A stretch of DNA of 64,000 nucleotides from Phoebastria nigripes (GCA_035582835.1 JAYKAV010000689.1:186001-250000); one strand, 5' to 3'; positions 1 through 10,450 are shown, counted from the stretch's first letter. A program made the numbers and translations. The notes: generated by a model from the sequence alone, not told the origin.

Positions 1-473
1 TGTCAGACTATAAAATTTGGAATTTTTTCTGGATGTGAAGATTAATATTGCATCTCCTCAATCTCCTCAACCAGTAGAATGGCATCTTTAATGGNTATCA
101 ATGGTCAAGACTTTCTTTTTATGTACCTTCTTCAGAGACGTAGCCTGTGCTTGAATTCTGACTTGGAGGTGGGTGTGGGGAAGAGCCATCTTCTGATTGA
201 CTTAAAGCATTTTCTGAAGCTGAACGCATTCTCTGGAGAGTCTGTTTCTAAGTCTTAAACTAGCCAGACCCTGATGACTTTGTAAGATCTGACAATGTCA
301 CGTCACAAGATTTTACATTTGTAGAAGAAATATGCTAAGAAAATTATTTGGGCTAGCAGATCCCTTGCCTCAATGTGCCATACTTGTCTGCAGTTAGATA
401 GGAACATTACATGGTGGTAATTTTGTTTAAAAATATATAAATTAATTTAAAAGGTATATATTTTCATTCTTAC
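1..473 (-). other. MME: MME intron (partial, continues left of window)
   Basis: This is intron sequence following the 36-bp MME exon. It opens on the minus strand with GTAAGAATG directly after that exon. The next MME coding exon, which in mammals encodes the start of the extracellular peptidase domain, was looked for here and not found, so it should lie beyond position 1. There is a single ambiguous base at 95. No repeat or other feature was recognised. Confidence 0.8.
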
Positions 474-509
474 CTGATTTTATACAGTCTGATGTCTTGC
501 AAACCCCAT
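474..509 (-). CDS. MME: Neprilysin (MME), 36-bp coding exon, juxtamembrane extracellular segment
   Basis: Seen: on the minus strand a pyrimidine-rich acceptor ending CTTTTAG lies directly before 509, and a donor GTAAGAATG starts at 473. The exon is 36 nt. Together with the single base carried over from the previous exon it reads D-G-V-C-K-T-S-D-C-I-K-S and then one base of the next codon. Known: human neprilysin has DGICKSSDCIKS at this point, right after the transmembrane segment, and the first of these cysteines begins the disulfide-bonded extracellular domain of this M13 zinc metallopeptidase. Length, splice phase (2 nt completing a codon, 1 nt left over) and sequence all agree. Neprilysin is a type II membrane ectoenzyme that cleaves small peptides such as enkephalins, substance P, natriuretic peptides and amyloid-beta. 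The catalytic HExxH region is outside the window. The exon is too short for ordinary ORF scanning and was found by homology and splice sites. Confidence 0.95.
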
Positions 510-1942
510 CTAAAAGAGGATACAATCATATTCTTAATTCTTTACTGAATGTCAATATAATAAAACCTACTGTAAATATTACTTTCATTGACAGTCACTT
601 TAGAATTGCATTTAATTGCAGTGTACAGTAAGATAAAGATGAATGGACACCTCACACTCAGTAAGTGAATATTTATAGGATCAGGCTCTAAAAAATACCA
701 TCATCTTCATCCCTTTAGGGTCATTCAGTGCTAGTCGCTCATCATGTGGAATTTTTGTAGTCATCCTGGAAAAATATTCTATCAATCAATTAGAGGTGGG
801 CAAAATATTATTTTTATAACAAAGAAGAAATTTAGAGAAAAATAGCACATGGACTGAAGGCAGTTGCAAAGTCAGTTTGAATTCAGCAATACCCTTCAAT
901 GACAGAAAGATTTTGGAGGAATTAATTGAAAATTCTGAGACATTCACTCTGAAGTCTTCTAAACAAAATACACGGTTCAGGAATATGAAAATGTTTCCTT
1001 TTGAGACTTTAGAAATAAAACATTTTTTATTTTTCATTTCAGAATGGCATTTTTCCATTCCATAATTGAACTAGACTATAATAAAAAGTTTAGACAAAAT
1101 TATTAAGTACTTTAAAATGAAACAAAGCATTTCATTTCCAATGTAAGGAAACATTCTAGTTTGACCCCAAATGGAAATTTTAGCTTCTCTGTATTATCTT
1201 TTCCAAAAATTATCAGGGTATTTACCCCTGAATGAAATTATTTTCAAACATTTTGGTACGGCTGCTGAATCACAAAACCTCTTAGTGTGATTACACTCAC
1301 TAAGAATCCTTGCTGCAACAGCCTGTAAAAGGAAAAAACAGGATTTTCATATATATACAGGAATATGGAGGAAGCACTGTAGTTGGTTTTCTTCAGCAGT
1401 GTTGTATTTTGTAGAGTTTTTTGCTTACTGAAGCATTAATTACAAACAGAAGTATGGCTAAGTCAGAACAAGCAGATGTTTTGTGTTTACCACAACTTTG
1501 TGTGAACAATATAGAGTCCCTGTTGGAAAAAAGCAGTTTTGTGTCAGTGTCCAGCAATAGTAAGTGTGGATGCAGCTTTACATTTCAGATAATTGTGTCA
1601 TACTGTCTAGTGACATACATATGAAATATAGTTANGATGTAGCAGCTATTAAATCATCTAATTTTATACACTGGATAAGGTACAATTTTCTATTATTGGG
1701 CAAATAATTCTGAGCTGACCTCACTATTTTGTTTTCTTAATGTTTTATGTAGTGCAGCTATATATACCATGCAACACAGTCTTTTCTAATACAACATTTT
1801 AATATAGTGCAACTTAATTTTTTTTTGTTTACTATATACTAACAACTGGATTCTATTTATTAAAGCATTTTTTCGTGATTTCTTAAAATACTTTTATATT
1901 CATATGTATTTGTACATTCAAAGACAGTTTAAGTGCACTCAC
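510..1942 (-). other. MME: MME intron between the start-codon exon and the 36-bp exon
   Basis: This 1433-bp intron is bounded on the minus strand by donor GTGAGTGC (from 1942) and an acceptor ending TTTTAG (at 510). It is AT-rich. The short ORFs inside it show no recognisable similarity and overlap on opposite strands, as expected by chance. There is one ambiguous base at 1635. Confidence 0.9.
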
Positions 1943-2112
1943 CATCATATGTTGCATACAGAACTATCATTGTGATTGCTACAATAGCTAGCAGAATCAC
2001 TACAACAGCTAGCCCTATTTCCAGGCCACTCCATCGCAGTTTCTTCTTTGGTTTTGGAGTATTCATTTCAGTTATATCCATCTGGCTTTCTGACTTGCCC
2101 ATAACCCAGCGT
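1943..2112 (-). CDS. MME: Neprilysin (MME), start-codon exon: cytoplasmic tail and transmembrane anchor
   Basis: Seen: the minus-strand exon is preceded by a strong acceptor (pyrimidine tract, then CAG at 2115-2113) and followed by donor GTGAGTGC from 1942. The first 10 nt are untranslated. The ATG is at 2102-2100 with G at -3 and G at +4, a good context. The exon encodes 53 residues plus one base. It begins [11 protein letters not shown], continues with basic NTPKPKKK (about residues 14-21), and then a hydrophobic span from about 29 to 49 before LYATYD. Known: this matches the N-terminus of human neprilysin almost residue for residue. Gly2 is reported to be myristoylated and Ser6 phosphorylated in mammals, and both are conserved here. 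The hydrophobic span is the type II signal anchor. I chose the MGKSE start over the upstream ATG at 2159-2157 because the latter lies in intron, before the acceptor. Splice phase fits the 36-bp exon at 474-509. The fit to the family is unambiguous; only the N-terminal 65 or so residues of about 750 are in the window. Confidence 0.97.
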
Positions 2113-2295
2113 CTGAAAAGGAAAAGGGAAAATTCACTGGAGCACTTGCACTGAGCCATAGGTCTTGAAAATGGCTCCTCAACTGCACAGTAACAAAGAT
2201 GTTTTCTGGGCGAGTTTTTAAATTATTTGTTANGCTACTAGAATGTCAGTCATGAAATTAAAAATTCTCTCCTTCTCTCATGCACGCACGCATAC

Positions 2296-2312
2296 GCACA
2301 CACACACACACA
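2296..2312. repeat. (CA)n microsatellite
   Basis: A short pure CA dinucleotide run, preceded by a degenerate CG/CA stretch (from about 2282) that includes GCACGCACGC. It lies in the MME 5' intron. Confidence 0.9.
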
Positions 2313-4706
2313 AAAGTACGTACCATGCGCTACTTCTCACTTATGGAGAACAGAAGAGCGGTCTTCCTTCACACGAAGAGGCCACCAAATAGAAAAGGGA
2401 GGCCAATAAACCAAACCTGTTTTTAAAACGTACCCGTGTCGTTTAATCTTGTATGATGGTACAGGAGTTCACAAGCAAGCAAAAAGCAAGTCTCCCTGCT
2501 TGAATAAAAATTAACTTAATCTGCCAATTACTTATCTTAACGCCAAAGGTCAAAATGTGCCATTGTGCTTCGCTGTCATTTCTTAAAATATTATGTAAGC
2601 AATTCTTGACTACAGCTTTACAGCTGTCTCTAAAAATAGGAAAAAAAAATTCAGGCTCTGCTGGGAGCCTGTCAAATTCACACTGAAGATAGTGAGTCTT
2701 CACAGTAATTTTTAAAGAAGTGCGACCAAGTCCTCTCTTTTGAGGTTAGAACACTGTAAATTAGGAGTAACTACAACACATACATGCAAAACTGGTGGGA
2801 GTGTGAATGGATTCGTGCTCACTCATGGAATGTGTATGCAATAGTGGATTTTAAGATTGTGTTTCTGTCACTCTTTAGAGAAAACTTGGCCACCTTTTGC
2901 AGTACTGCCGTTCTACAATTCTTTGCTCTCTCTTCATCTGCTCCCACTTATTTAGGGCCAGACTTTCCTCTGCTGACAGAGATTCAAATTCCTATACATA
3001 CAGCAATGTATTTCTCAGCATTTCACAATGAAAACTCAACAGTTTCTATTCACAGCATTTCCTGGGGATCTTTACATCCACACAGAGAGTACACCCCCTC
3101 TCCATTCAACAGGGAAGAATATGAGAGTTCCACTGGGATAAATAATGGAAACACCTACATTCACCAGACCCCTCACAAGAAGGTCAACCAGTGGTGCAGG
3201 TCAGGGCATTCAAGCCCTCTTGTATTCATTACACCCTTTTTTCCCCACTCTCTGTAAGTCGGTGTAACAGCAGTAAGGGAACCCTTCTCAGTTTCTGCAT
3301 CCATTCAAGTCTAAGACTTTAACTTAATTATTTTAAACTGTTTTAACTATATTGCTGGCTGGTATTCATCTTTGTCTCCTCAAGCTGCTACAATCTTTCA
3401 GATATCCAGTCTTCTCCTCTGGACCTTCTGTTTCTGTCTGACTGGTGTTCCTTAGTTTCCAATAATCTCTTCCTCTCTTTGGTGTCCACCTCACCTAGAA
3501 TGCTAGCTCCTCCACTGCAAAAACACNTCACTAAAGTGTGTATGTTTATTACTAAAATAAAGATGTCAAATAACTCGGTATTATTGACCTAAGTAAACAG
3601 AGATTTTGTGTTCCATGTGTTTACACAATACCTGTCTCAGTGGATCATTGGACACTATCACACTAACACTGTTTCTCTAAATGAATGAGAGAACATTTTA
3701 TTTCAGTTCTCTCATCTCCCCCTTTGTCACTACCCCCTGGACATCAAGACGCGTGAAGTAACTGGCAGTGCCAGAACCACAGGTCTTCTATGGCTGAGGA
3801 GGCTGGAATCCTGCAAGGTCTGCCCAGCCTCTGTCTTTCCAAACCTGTAGGGACCATTACAGCTGCTTTCTTTTTCCTCATGTGCTGCTGTTTTTCTCTG
3901 AAGAGTAGATTTTTGGTCAAATCAGCAAGTGGTTTCTGAAACACAGGACTGAAATCCCACAGAACCATGTAAAAGAGCAAGCTACGTAGAGAAACTTGCC
4001 CTGCATTAACTGTGAGCTATAAATTCATAGATAATAGAAAAGCAAATTAACCATTATACCCTTCTCGCTTCCAGTCATATTAAGCAGCAAAAAATGTTAT
4101 TTATATTGACTAAATACTGACCAGAATCCTCTGAATACTTGGAGCCTAATTTAAGAAATGATGCTTATCTTCTGACTCTGATGGTGTCTTTAGAGCGCTG
4201 AAAACACAGTTCATTAGAGCAGCAAGAAACACTGTACCTTTCATGTGCAAATATGTTCCTTACAGTCAGCCTAAGTTTTTCCAAGTGAGCTAATCTTTCT
4301 GTTCCTGCAGGAGTGTTCCTCGTGTTTAAAGGCATCCCACTGACTAATTTTTACTTCAGTTATTTAGAGAACTTATCCCATCTGCATTAATGAACACCAG
4401 GTAAAAGCTTCTTTATGTGCTGATTGCAAGCACAGCAAAAGTGTAAGAATAATTTAAGCAGATACAAGCCTAGTTATTATGGTTTTCTTACATTTCTCTT
4501 AGTGCTTCTGTGATCCCTTCTACTCTGCCTACTAAAGCTTAGATACAACAGACAGCTGAAATCATTTTGACTGATCCTGGTCTAGGTGGCATAGGGAGTT
4601 AATGCATTAGCTTTTCTTTTTGGGATGTATATGTTAAAAATCGACTTGTGGCTTACTTGGTTCTCAGTGTGGTCTCTACAGAAAACGTAGCACGTCACAC
4701 GGTAAC

Positions 4707-4719
4707 TTTTTTTTTTTTT
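4707..4719. repeat. Homopolymer T13
   Basis: Thirteen consecutive T on the plus strand, just left of the first CpG island. Confidence 0.9.
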
Positions 4720-4988
4720 AATAACTTGTGTAGCATGTACTGTGCAGATGAGCTACCCCCAGGCACAGCAGAAGCAAGACTCAACCCGTAACGACGACTA
4801 AGAAGTGCCACGGGGCATCACGCCAGTCAGCCCCATCCCTGGGCTAGCACCTCTCCCCCCGCCGTACCGACTGCGGCAAGCCCGACCCGGCGTTCGCCGC
4901 CCGTTAGAAACGACCCCGAGCGCGGGCTCTCGCTCCGCTGGGTGGCGCCGCGGGCCGGGGCCGCCCTGGGCGGGGAGGGGCCGCCGGG

Positions 4989-5053
4989 NNNNNNNNNNNN
5001 NNNNNNNNNNNNNNNNNNNNNNNNNNNNNNNNNNNNNNNNNNNNNNNNNNNNN
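4989..5053. other. Assembly gap (65 N)
   Basis: An unresolved run of 65 N inside the most GC-rich part of the first CpG island. The true length is unknown. ORFs reading through it are meaningless. Confidence 0.99.
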
Positions 5054-5146
5054 GCAGCGGCAGGACGCCGGGCGGTTCAGCCCCGCCGTGCCGGCGCGGG
5101 CTGCCCAGGCGTCCCGCGGGGTCGGAGCGCTGCTCGAGGAGGCGCG

Positions 5147-5153
5147 ACTCACG
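5147..5153 (-). other. Candidate splice donor of a non-coding MME exon (CpG island 1, inner)
   Basis: The minus strand reads GCTCGGCC then GTGAGTC, with the exon side ending at 5153. The intronic side matches the donor consensus well and the exonic side is weaker. It could end an alternative first exon whose start is not defined by sequence. Confidence 0.35.
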
Positions 5154-5362
5154 GCCGAGCCCGTCCCGTCCCGCAGCCCGCCCCGACGGCACGCTGTCCC
5201 GAGACCTAACTTCCCGGTGCCCGCAGCACGCACGCTGGGGAGGCTCCTAACTTAGGGACGGTCAGAAATCCCCGCCGGACGGCCGGGGCAGGGAAGCCGC
5301 GCGGGGACCCGTCCCGCCGCCGTGCCCGCCCCGCTCCCGCCAGCCCCTGTCCCCGTACTCAC

Positions 5363-5500
5363 CGGCTGGCGCTCGGAGGGGTCCGGCCCCGGGGCCGCCA
5401 CACACATCCCCGACCAGCGCCGAGCGGAGGCGGCGCGGGGCGCCCCGAGCCGGCGGGGCAGCGCCCGCGGGTCCCGGGGGAAGGCGGCGCACAGGCTAGG
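5363..5500 (-). other. MME: Candidate non-coding first exon of MME (CpG island 1); 5' end undefined
   Basis: Seen: on the minus strand, CGCCAGCCG is followed by GTGAGTACG, a near-perfect donor starting at 5362. The donor end at 5363 is the firm part. The 5' limit given is nominal because no transcription start can be read from sequence. Splicing to the acceptor at 2113 would create a 3.25-kb first intron. An ATG at 5492-5490 opens a frame that stays open to the donor. If included, it would run on into the start-codon exon out of frame with neprilysin. This is an inference from splice-site quality, CpG-island position and the known architecture of mammalian MME. Confidence 0.5.
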
Positions 5501-6328
5501 CTGACGGGGCGCCAGGCGGCCGCCGGCGGGGCTCAGCGCTCAGCCCGCCCGCGAGCAGCGGCAGAGGCGCCGGCATCGCCGGGACATCAAAGCCCGAGGC
5601 GCTCCCTGCTCCCCGCGCCGGCTGCTCGCCGCTGCCGCCGCAGAGCAAAGCTGCTGGCAATCAAAGGAGCCCTTGTCTGCGGGCTGCCGGACGAGCAGTT
5701 CTCCGGGTGACCTGAAGGCTTCTTCCTCTTTGCGATCATAAAAATGTGATGGGGCAGGAAACAAACAAACAAGCCCCCCCGCCCCGACAGCGACAAACCA
5801 CGCTCTTCACCTCGCAAAGCTTCCCCGAGCGCTTAGGTAGAGGAGAGAGAAGGAGCTGGCGCCTGGAGCCAGGCGGTGCGGATGAGCGTTATGTCCGATG
5901 GAGCTGCCCCATTCCCGACTCGGGTCCGCAGGCTCGGGAGGCCACCTCTGCCTGCCGCGCTGCCGCGGAGGAGGGTGCAAGGCACCGAGGCCGTACGCAA
6001 AGCGACAGCTGAGCTGGAGTGCGAGAGCAGCCTGCACCTTCCTTCTTCCCCCGGCTTTTCATTTCTTTCCAGTCAGTTCAAGAGAAGGAAAGAGATGATG
6101 CACAGGGAAGGTTAGCGGCTGCATGTCTGCAATGCTCGGTGCCTGTTCCCATGCAGACTCATTGTCTTTGTCAAATTAATGCAGTCACATACCCTCTGCA
6201 AGATCTTATATCCTCATTCACTGAGCGATTTCTTCTCAGGAGGGAGACAGCTGTGACTTCTCGCACGGAGAGGCAGCTCCAAGCTCTGTCATAAGATTTC
6301 CCGGCCAACCAAATATAAAAGATACTTC

Positions 6329-6376
6329 TTTCATTCTTACTAAGTTTCATTCTTATTAAGTTTCATTTTTACTAAT
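6329..6376. repeat. 16-bp tandem repeat, three copies
   Basis: The unit TTTCATTCTTACTAAG is followed by two diverged copies (6345-6360 and 6361-6376), each with one to three substitutions. It is a minisatellite-like local duplication with no coding role. Confidence 0.85.
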
Positions 6377-7589
6377 AAATTGGCAAACATCAGAGGACGC
6401 AGTATGAGTTGCTGTCATTCCTCTTGCTCAAACCAGATATGACGCTCACTTCTGCTGCCTTCCTAAAAGCAGCTTTATTACCTCTGAGGCAGAAATGGCA
6501 GCTGAAGTTTCTGAAATCTTTTATTACCAGCTACACACACTAAAATGTCTGCTGCTTGAGAGGGGCAACCTTCCTCCTCTCTAAGAAAGGTAGAAACCGA
6601 ATACTGACTTCTTTATGGAACTGCACAGCAAATGATCCGCAGAGCAGATGCAATGAAGAGGGGAGGGTGATAAGGTATTAACTGAGCATTAGCTGTAAAA
6701 ATGAAGCACTTTTGCAAAATGAACATCTGAAGAAGGAACAAGAACAAATAAGGTTTTATTCACCGAAGAGAAAAGACAATAGAAGTACCAAAAATAGGCA
6801 AGAAAAACGTTTCAAAAAGTCTGGAGAACAAAAATACTGCATTTTCTTACAGGCAGGAGTGGGGAAAATGCTGATTATATCCTTTCCAGAATCAGCGTTC
6901 ACATTAATATAAATACCTCACTTTCAACCTTGCCTGCATTAATTCTTGCACAGTTCCATTCCGGTTACTAGAACAAGCCATCCGCTCCTGCATGTCAGTC
7001 CTGACATTACCTGGTGCCTTAAAGACACCCTGACACAAACAACAGAAAATCTTACCAAGCAACGTAAGAATAGAGGAGTCATTAAAAATACATGTGTATT
7101 GTAACTAGATGCCTATTGTACAGCCTTAACTACAACAAAGCTTGAAAAGTAGAAGGTGATGTGTGTGAACAGACTGAACTAAAATGGCAAAAAACGACTT
7201 GTTTCAAAAATTTTAGGTGAACCAAAAAAGTGTAACTGCCTAATTCAGCACAAAGAGAGAGAAAAGAGAGAAACTTGACCGGATATCTGTAAATAGTCCA
7301 AAGAGGACTAACATGCCTGACAGGCAGTGTGAGAGTTTCCACTCTTGTAGAACCTTGTGCTTGGAAAGAGGGATTAGACATTTGTATATATGCAGGCTAG
7401 AAGAGGTGTGATCTGTGAGTCAAATGCCAAGATTCCTGTTTGGGCCTTACTTAGGGAAAACTCCCATCAAGTCAGTAGTGTAATATCCTGCCTAAGAATA
7501 AGCAAAGACCTATTATCGATGCTCCCGTGGACAATTGGAGAAGCAAGGTTTGTAGTAGGAGACAATACACTGTATTAGGCCTATGCTAT

Positions 7590-7760
7590 AGCCGAACCGC
7601 TCTTNGGTCAGCACAGCCGCGCCACTGCCGCAGGACGGCTCTCCTGCTGCCCAGTGCTCACAGCTCTCTGCCAGCGCGGGCTGCTCCCTCAGCCCACGGG
7701 AAGGGTGCGACGGGGCACACTGCTGTCCTCCTGCCACCCACCCCAGCACACCTCAGCTGA
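7590..7760. other. Small GC/CpG-rich patch
   Basis: About 170 bp of raised GC with several CpG dinucleotides (for example AGCCGCGCCACTGCCGC near 7614 and GGGTGCGACGGGGC near 7704) in AT-rich surroundings between the two CpG islands. One base (7605) is ambiguous. It is too small to call a CpG island and no repeat family was recognised. It could be a regulatory element or part of an old insertion. Confidence 0.35.
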
Positions 7761-9072
7761 ACAGGGGGTTTCAGCAGGTGCTATACACATGAAGTTCCTT
7801 CTTTCACTGATCTTTAAAGTCAGCATATGAACAACNGCTACAAATTCCTAGCTGAGATCAGTAGTGTATTTCGTCATTTTTATGCCCTATAATTTTAGGG
7901 ATAATAAGAGACCTATAGCTTCATTCTATCAATGGAAACGCCCTACACATTGCTAAGGTGTACACCCAATGCCAAGATGAACCAAAAAGCAGATTACAGC
8001 TCGTATTGATTCCTGTCGAATGCTAAGTATATGCTTTCCTCTTACTCATCTTTCTAGTACTGTAATTTCACGAAGCTGAGGTAAGAAACAAAAAAGCAAA
8101 CCAACAACAGAAAGTTCACCCAGAATTGAAAAAATAATGAAACCCTCGCATTTAGAGATTAGAATAAATAGTTTGTCCTTTTAACCTTCCTGAGTTGTCT
8201 TATGCTCAAGTAATCTTACTGCTTTCAGCAAGAAAGACAGCAGGATTAAGGGTTTGCAGGTTCATCCTTTAGGGGTAAGTTTAATGGGATCTGGCACTAC
8301 TGCTGACAGTTCTCTGGACTTCTGATGGACAACCACCAGGTTGAAACAAATACATAGTAAATTTATAGAACCAAATAAAACTCAGCATACGATTTAGAGA
8401 GTCAGATAATGAAAAAAAGAGTTAATGAAAGAGCACACTGTCATTAAAGCAGTGTCCTTGAAAAATAAAGGTTTCTGCTCAATACTAATTTGAGAGGAGA
8501 TAGTAGTACTCTCTTAAAAATCAGTGGCTAGGGAAGTATGCTTCTCCGAGAACTATGGCTGCAGGTAGTTCAGAACAACATACAAAAATGGATGCACTGT
8601 CCAGCCTTCAGAAAAACAAACTGCGTCACAATAGCTCAACTTGGATTCTTCATCAAGTGAAGAAAAGCCAATAACCCATTCAATATTGTTTTCTCCAGTT
8701 GGTCCAAACTGACAACAGTAAGACCTTATTCTCAATATGACCTCTGGATGACATTTAGGAAATTAGGACTCATTTACAGTACTATGAAACAACGCTGATG
8801 ATACTTTACTTCCTTTTGGGAAAGCTCACTTTTCCAAAGTAACAAAATCAACGCTCAAGAAACAAACGGCTGCCAACATTAATGCTGCCTACGTGATTTT
8901 CACCGCCCATCTTAATCCTGCTGATCTCTTCTCCCCGACAAGTCCTATATCATAGGCAGAAGAAGAAAATGGAAAATCTCCTGCCTTCCCTCCTTGGCCC
9001 CGTGCGTGTTCAGTGCAGTTGGACTGTGAGAGAATTTAGATGCTAAAGTCTAACACAGTGTTTACTCATTTG

Positions 9073-9085
9073 TTTTTTTTTTTTT
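9073..9085. repeat. Homopolymer T13
   Basis: Thirteen T followed by CTCAG on the plus strand. It resembles a splice acceptor but no exon could be supported after it. Confidence 0.9.
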
Positions 9086-9779
9086 CTCAGTAGGTTTATA
9101 ATGAATCCAAGTCTGGGTAATTTCTCATTCAGGAAAGCAAACAGCCTAGGTCTCAAAATATTTGCTTCAGTGCCTAAATTATTCAGGTCTAATTGTATTG
9201 TATTACAAAGCTTTGTCTTTGTTAGTCAACAGGCTTTGTAGCGTAACTGATTTGCAGGTGTTTGCAAGCCTGATAAAATGCTTGGCTGAAAAGCTGCATT
9301 TTTTTGGGGGGGAGCTGTTTTTGAGCTTGCCTAAAAGCCACACACAATGCTTCAGTTAACACAGGCTAACAGGCTTTTTGGGGTCCTGAATTTCTCTGCA
9401 GCCATACTGGCAATCATAGTTGTAAGCATTACTGGGAAAATAGTGGGTGGGTTTTGTGGAAGAAACAGGTAAAAATTGCAGTGAGGTAAAACATAAGAGC
9501 ATAAAAGTTGGTAATAATGTGAATACACAAGCAAAAGGTAAGAGACAGAATTTGGATGAATTAACTACAAGGTTTCCTGCAAACATGACTATGCAAAGCT
9601 TAGTCACACTTTTCCGGTTAACTTTAAAACCACAGCGTTGCAAAAGAATGAGCACAAGCACAGAGAGGCCTTTACTCCAGCAACAGCTGGAGCAGAAACT
9701 ACTACAGATATACAAAATGTAAGGAGTCAACACCCCACCATGTTTCCAAGTAGCTGTTTGCACTTGGGCACCGAAGCAC

Positions 9780-10450
9780 AGCAGCCCAGCAGGTGAAGCT
9801 CCTGCCGCGTTAGCCCTGCCCCGGGCCGGGGCTGCGCTCCCCATGGCCTCGCCTCAGGCGGCCTTCAGCCCACACTCACCCACTTGCAGGCCACCGCAAG
9901 GAGCGGTCCTCGCACTGGAGCTAGCGGCTCAGCCTCGTAGGTGGAGAGCCGTGTAAGTCTGGTCTCCAGCTGACTGCAAGTTGCGTATTCAGTGAGAATA
10001 CAAGCACTGTGACTCGGCAGCCGTGAGGAGAGGCCACCGCCCGCCTCAACCCGCGACGCACGGGGAGCCCGCGCCGCCCCCGGAACCTTCTGGAAGGCGC
10101 GGGGTAGGGCCGCCGGGGGGCGCCCGTGAGGCGGCGGGGGGCGTGCGGCGGCTGAGGCGGCGGCTGGGGCGGGCTTTGCGCAGCCGGGGAGGCGGCCGGG
10201 CGCCCGCAGCGAAGACGGTAATTGTTGTGCCTGTTGTGAATTCGACCCTTTTGAAGGAGTGCCCCTGTTCCGGTGTGACTGGGCGCGCCAGTGAGGGGCC
10301 GGGGGCCTGCGGCTCATTTTTGAGGAAAACGGCGGCCCGGCGGGGGCTCGGCCCGGCGCGGGCGCAGCCAGAGGCCTGCGCCGCCTCAGGGAGCCCTTCG
10401 TGTGAGCTCCTGTAGGGCTGTGGCGGGTGATGCCTCAGTAGTCGTCGCGG
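9780..10450 (-). promoter_or_regulatory. CpG island 2, possible distal alternative MME promoter
   Basis: A second sharply bounded CpG-rich block lies about 4 kb upstream of the first. It contains GC-box-like GGGGCGGG near 10167 and many CpGs. On its left side the minus strand carries a strong donor (GTGAGTGTG from 9879). Splicing from here to the MME start-codon exon would give a 7.8-kb intron. Human MME is known to have more than one first exon, which makes a distal MME promoter the simplest reading. A divergent or unrelated non-coding transcript on the plus strand remains possible; plus-strand donor candidates here are weak. Confidence 0.6.
9880..10317 (-). other. Candidate distal non-coding first exon of MME (CpG island 2); 5' end undefined
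   Basis: Seen: the minus strand reads CTGCAAGTGG and then GTGAGTGTG, so an exon would end at 9880. The right limit is nominal and marks an ATG at 10317-10315. From that ATG an open frame of exactly 146 codons runs to the donor. Spliced to the acceptor at 2113 it would continue about 14 codons, past the neprilysin ATG and out of frame with it, before stopping. The composition (Ala, Pro and Arg rich) is what GC-rich DNA gives, so I read it as 5' untranslated sequence with a possible upstream ORF, not as a protein gene. Confidence 0.4.

Larger units (their letters stand above)
2113..4799 (-). other. MME: 5' intron of MME upstream of the start-codon exon
   Basis: This stretch lies between the acceptor of the MME start-codon exon and the first CpG island. 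It contains a CA dinucleotide repeat (2296-2312), a run of 13 T at 4707-4719 and ambiguous bases at 2233 and 3527. A plus-strand open frame of 157 codons at 2784-3257 has no recognisable motif and no sign of being a gene. I see nothing else. Confidence 0.7.
4800..6010 (-). promoter_or_regulatory. MME: CpG island 1, probable MME promoter
   Basis: A very GC- and CpG-rich block of about 1.2 kb stands out sharply from AT-rich flanks. It includes GC-box-like sequence (GGGCGGGGAGGGG at 4968-4980) and a 65-N gap at 4989-5053. On the minus strand it carries two good splice donors, at 5362 (GTGAGTACG) and 5152 (GTGAGTCG). Either could splice to the MME start-codon exon 2.8-3.3 kb downstream. Human MME is known to use alternative non-coding first exons joined to a common start-codon exon, so promoter function is likely. 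A plus-strand (bidirectional) transcript is possible but not supported directly. No convincing TATA box is seen on the minus strand. The open frames here are by-products of GC-rich sequence. Confidence 0.75.
6011..9779 (-). other. Region between the two CpG islands, no gene recognised
   Basis: Probably intron of MME transcripts that start at the second CpG island. Contents: a 16-bp unit repeated three times (6329-6376), a small CpG-rich patch (about 7590-7760), a T13 run (9073-9085), and a plus-strand exon-like splice pair (8229-8274). A minus-strand open frame of 162 codons at 9356-9844 has no recognisable domain and starts inside GC-rich sequence, so I do not call it a gene. There are ambiguous bases at 7605 and 7836. 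Confidence 0.6.

Noticed and set aside
2784..3257. 157-codon plus-strand open frame
   Set aside because: No recognisable domain, lies in the MME 5' intron antisense to the gene, and shows no splice or promoter context; a chance ORF is most likely.
4805..5817. Many long open frames on both strands in CpG island 1
   Set aside because: GC-rich DNA has few stop codons, and several frames read through the 65-N gap; Ala/Pro/Arg/Gly-rich products without motifs.
9356..9844. 162-codon minus-strand open frame next to CpG island 2
   Set aside because: Starts in GC-rich sequence and continues into AT-rich intron-like DNA; no motif, and it lies downstream of a strong donor, so it is probably intronic.
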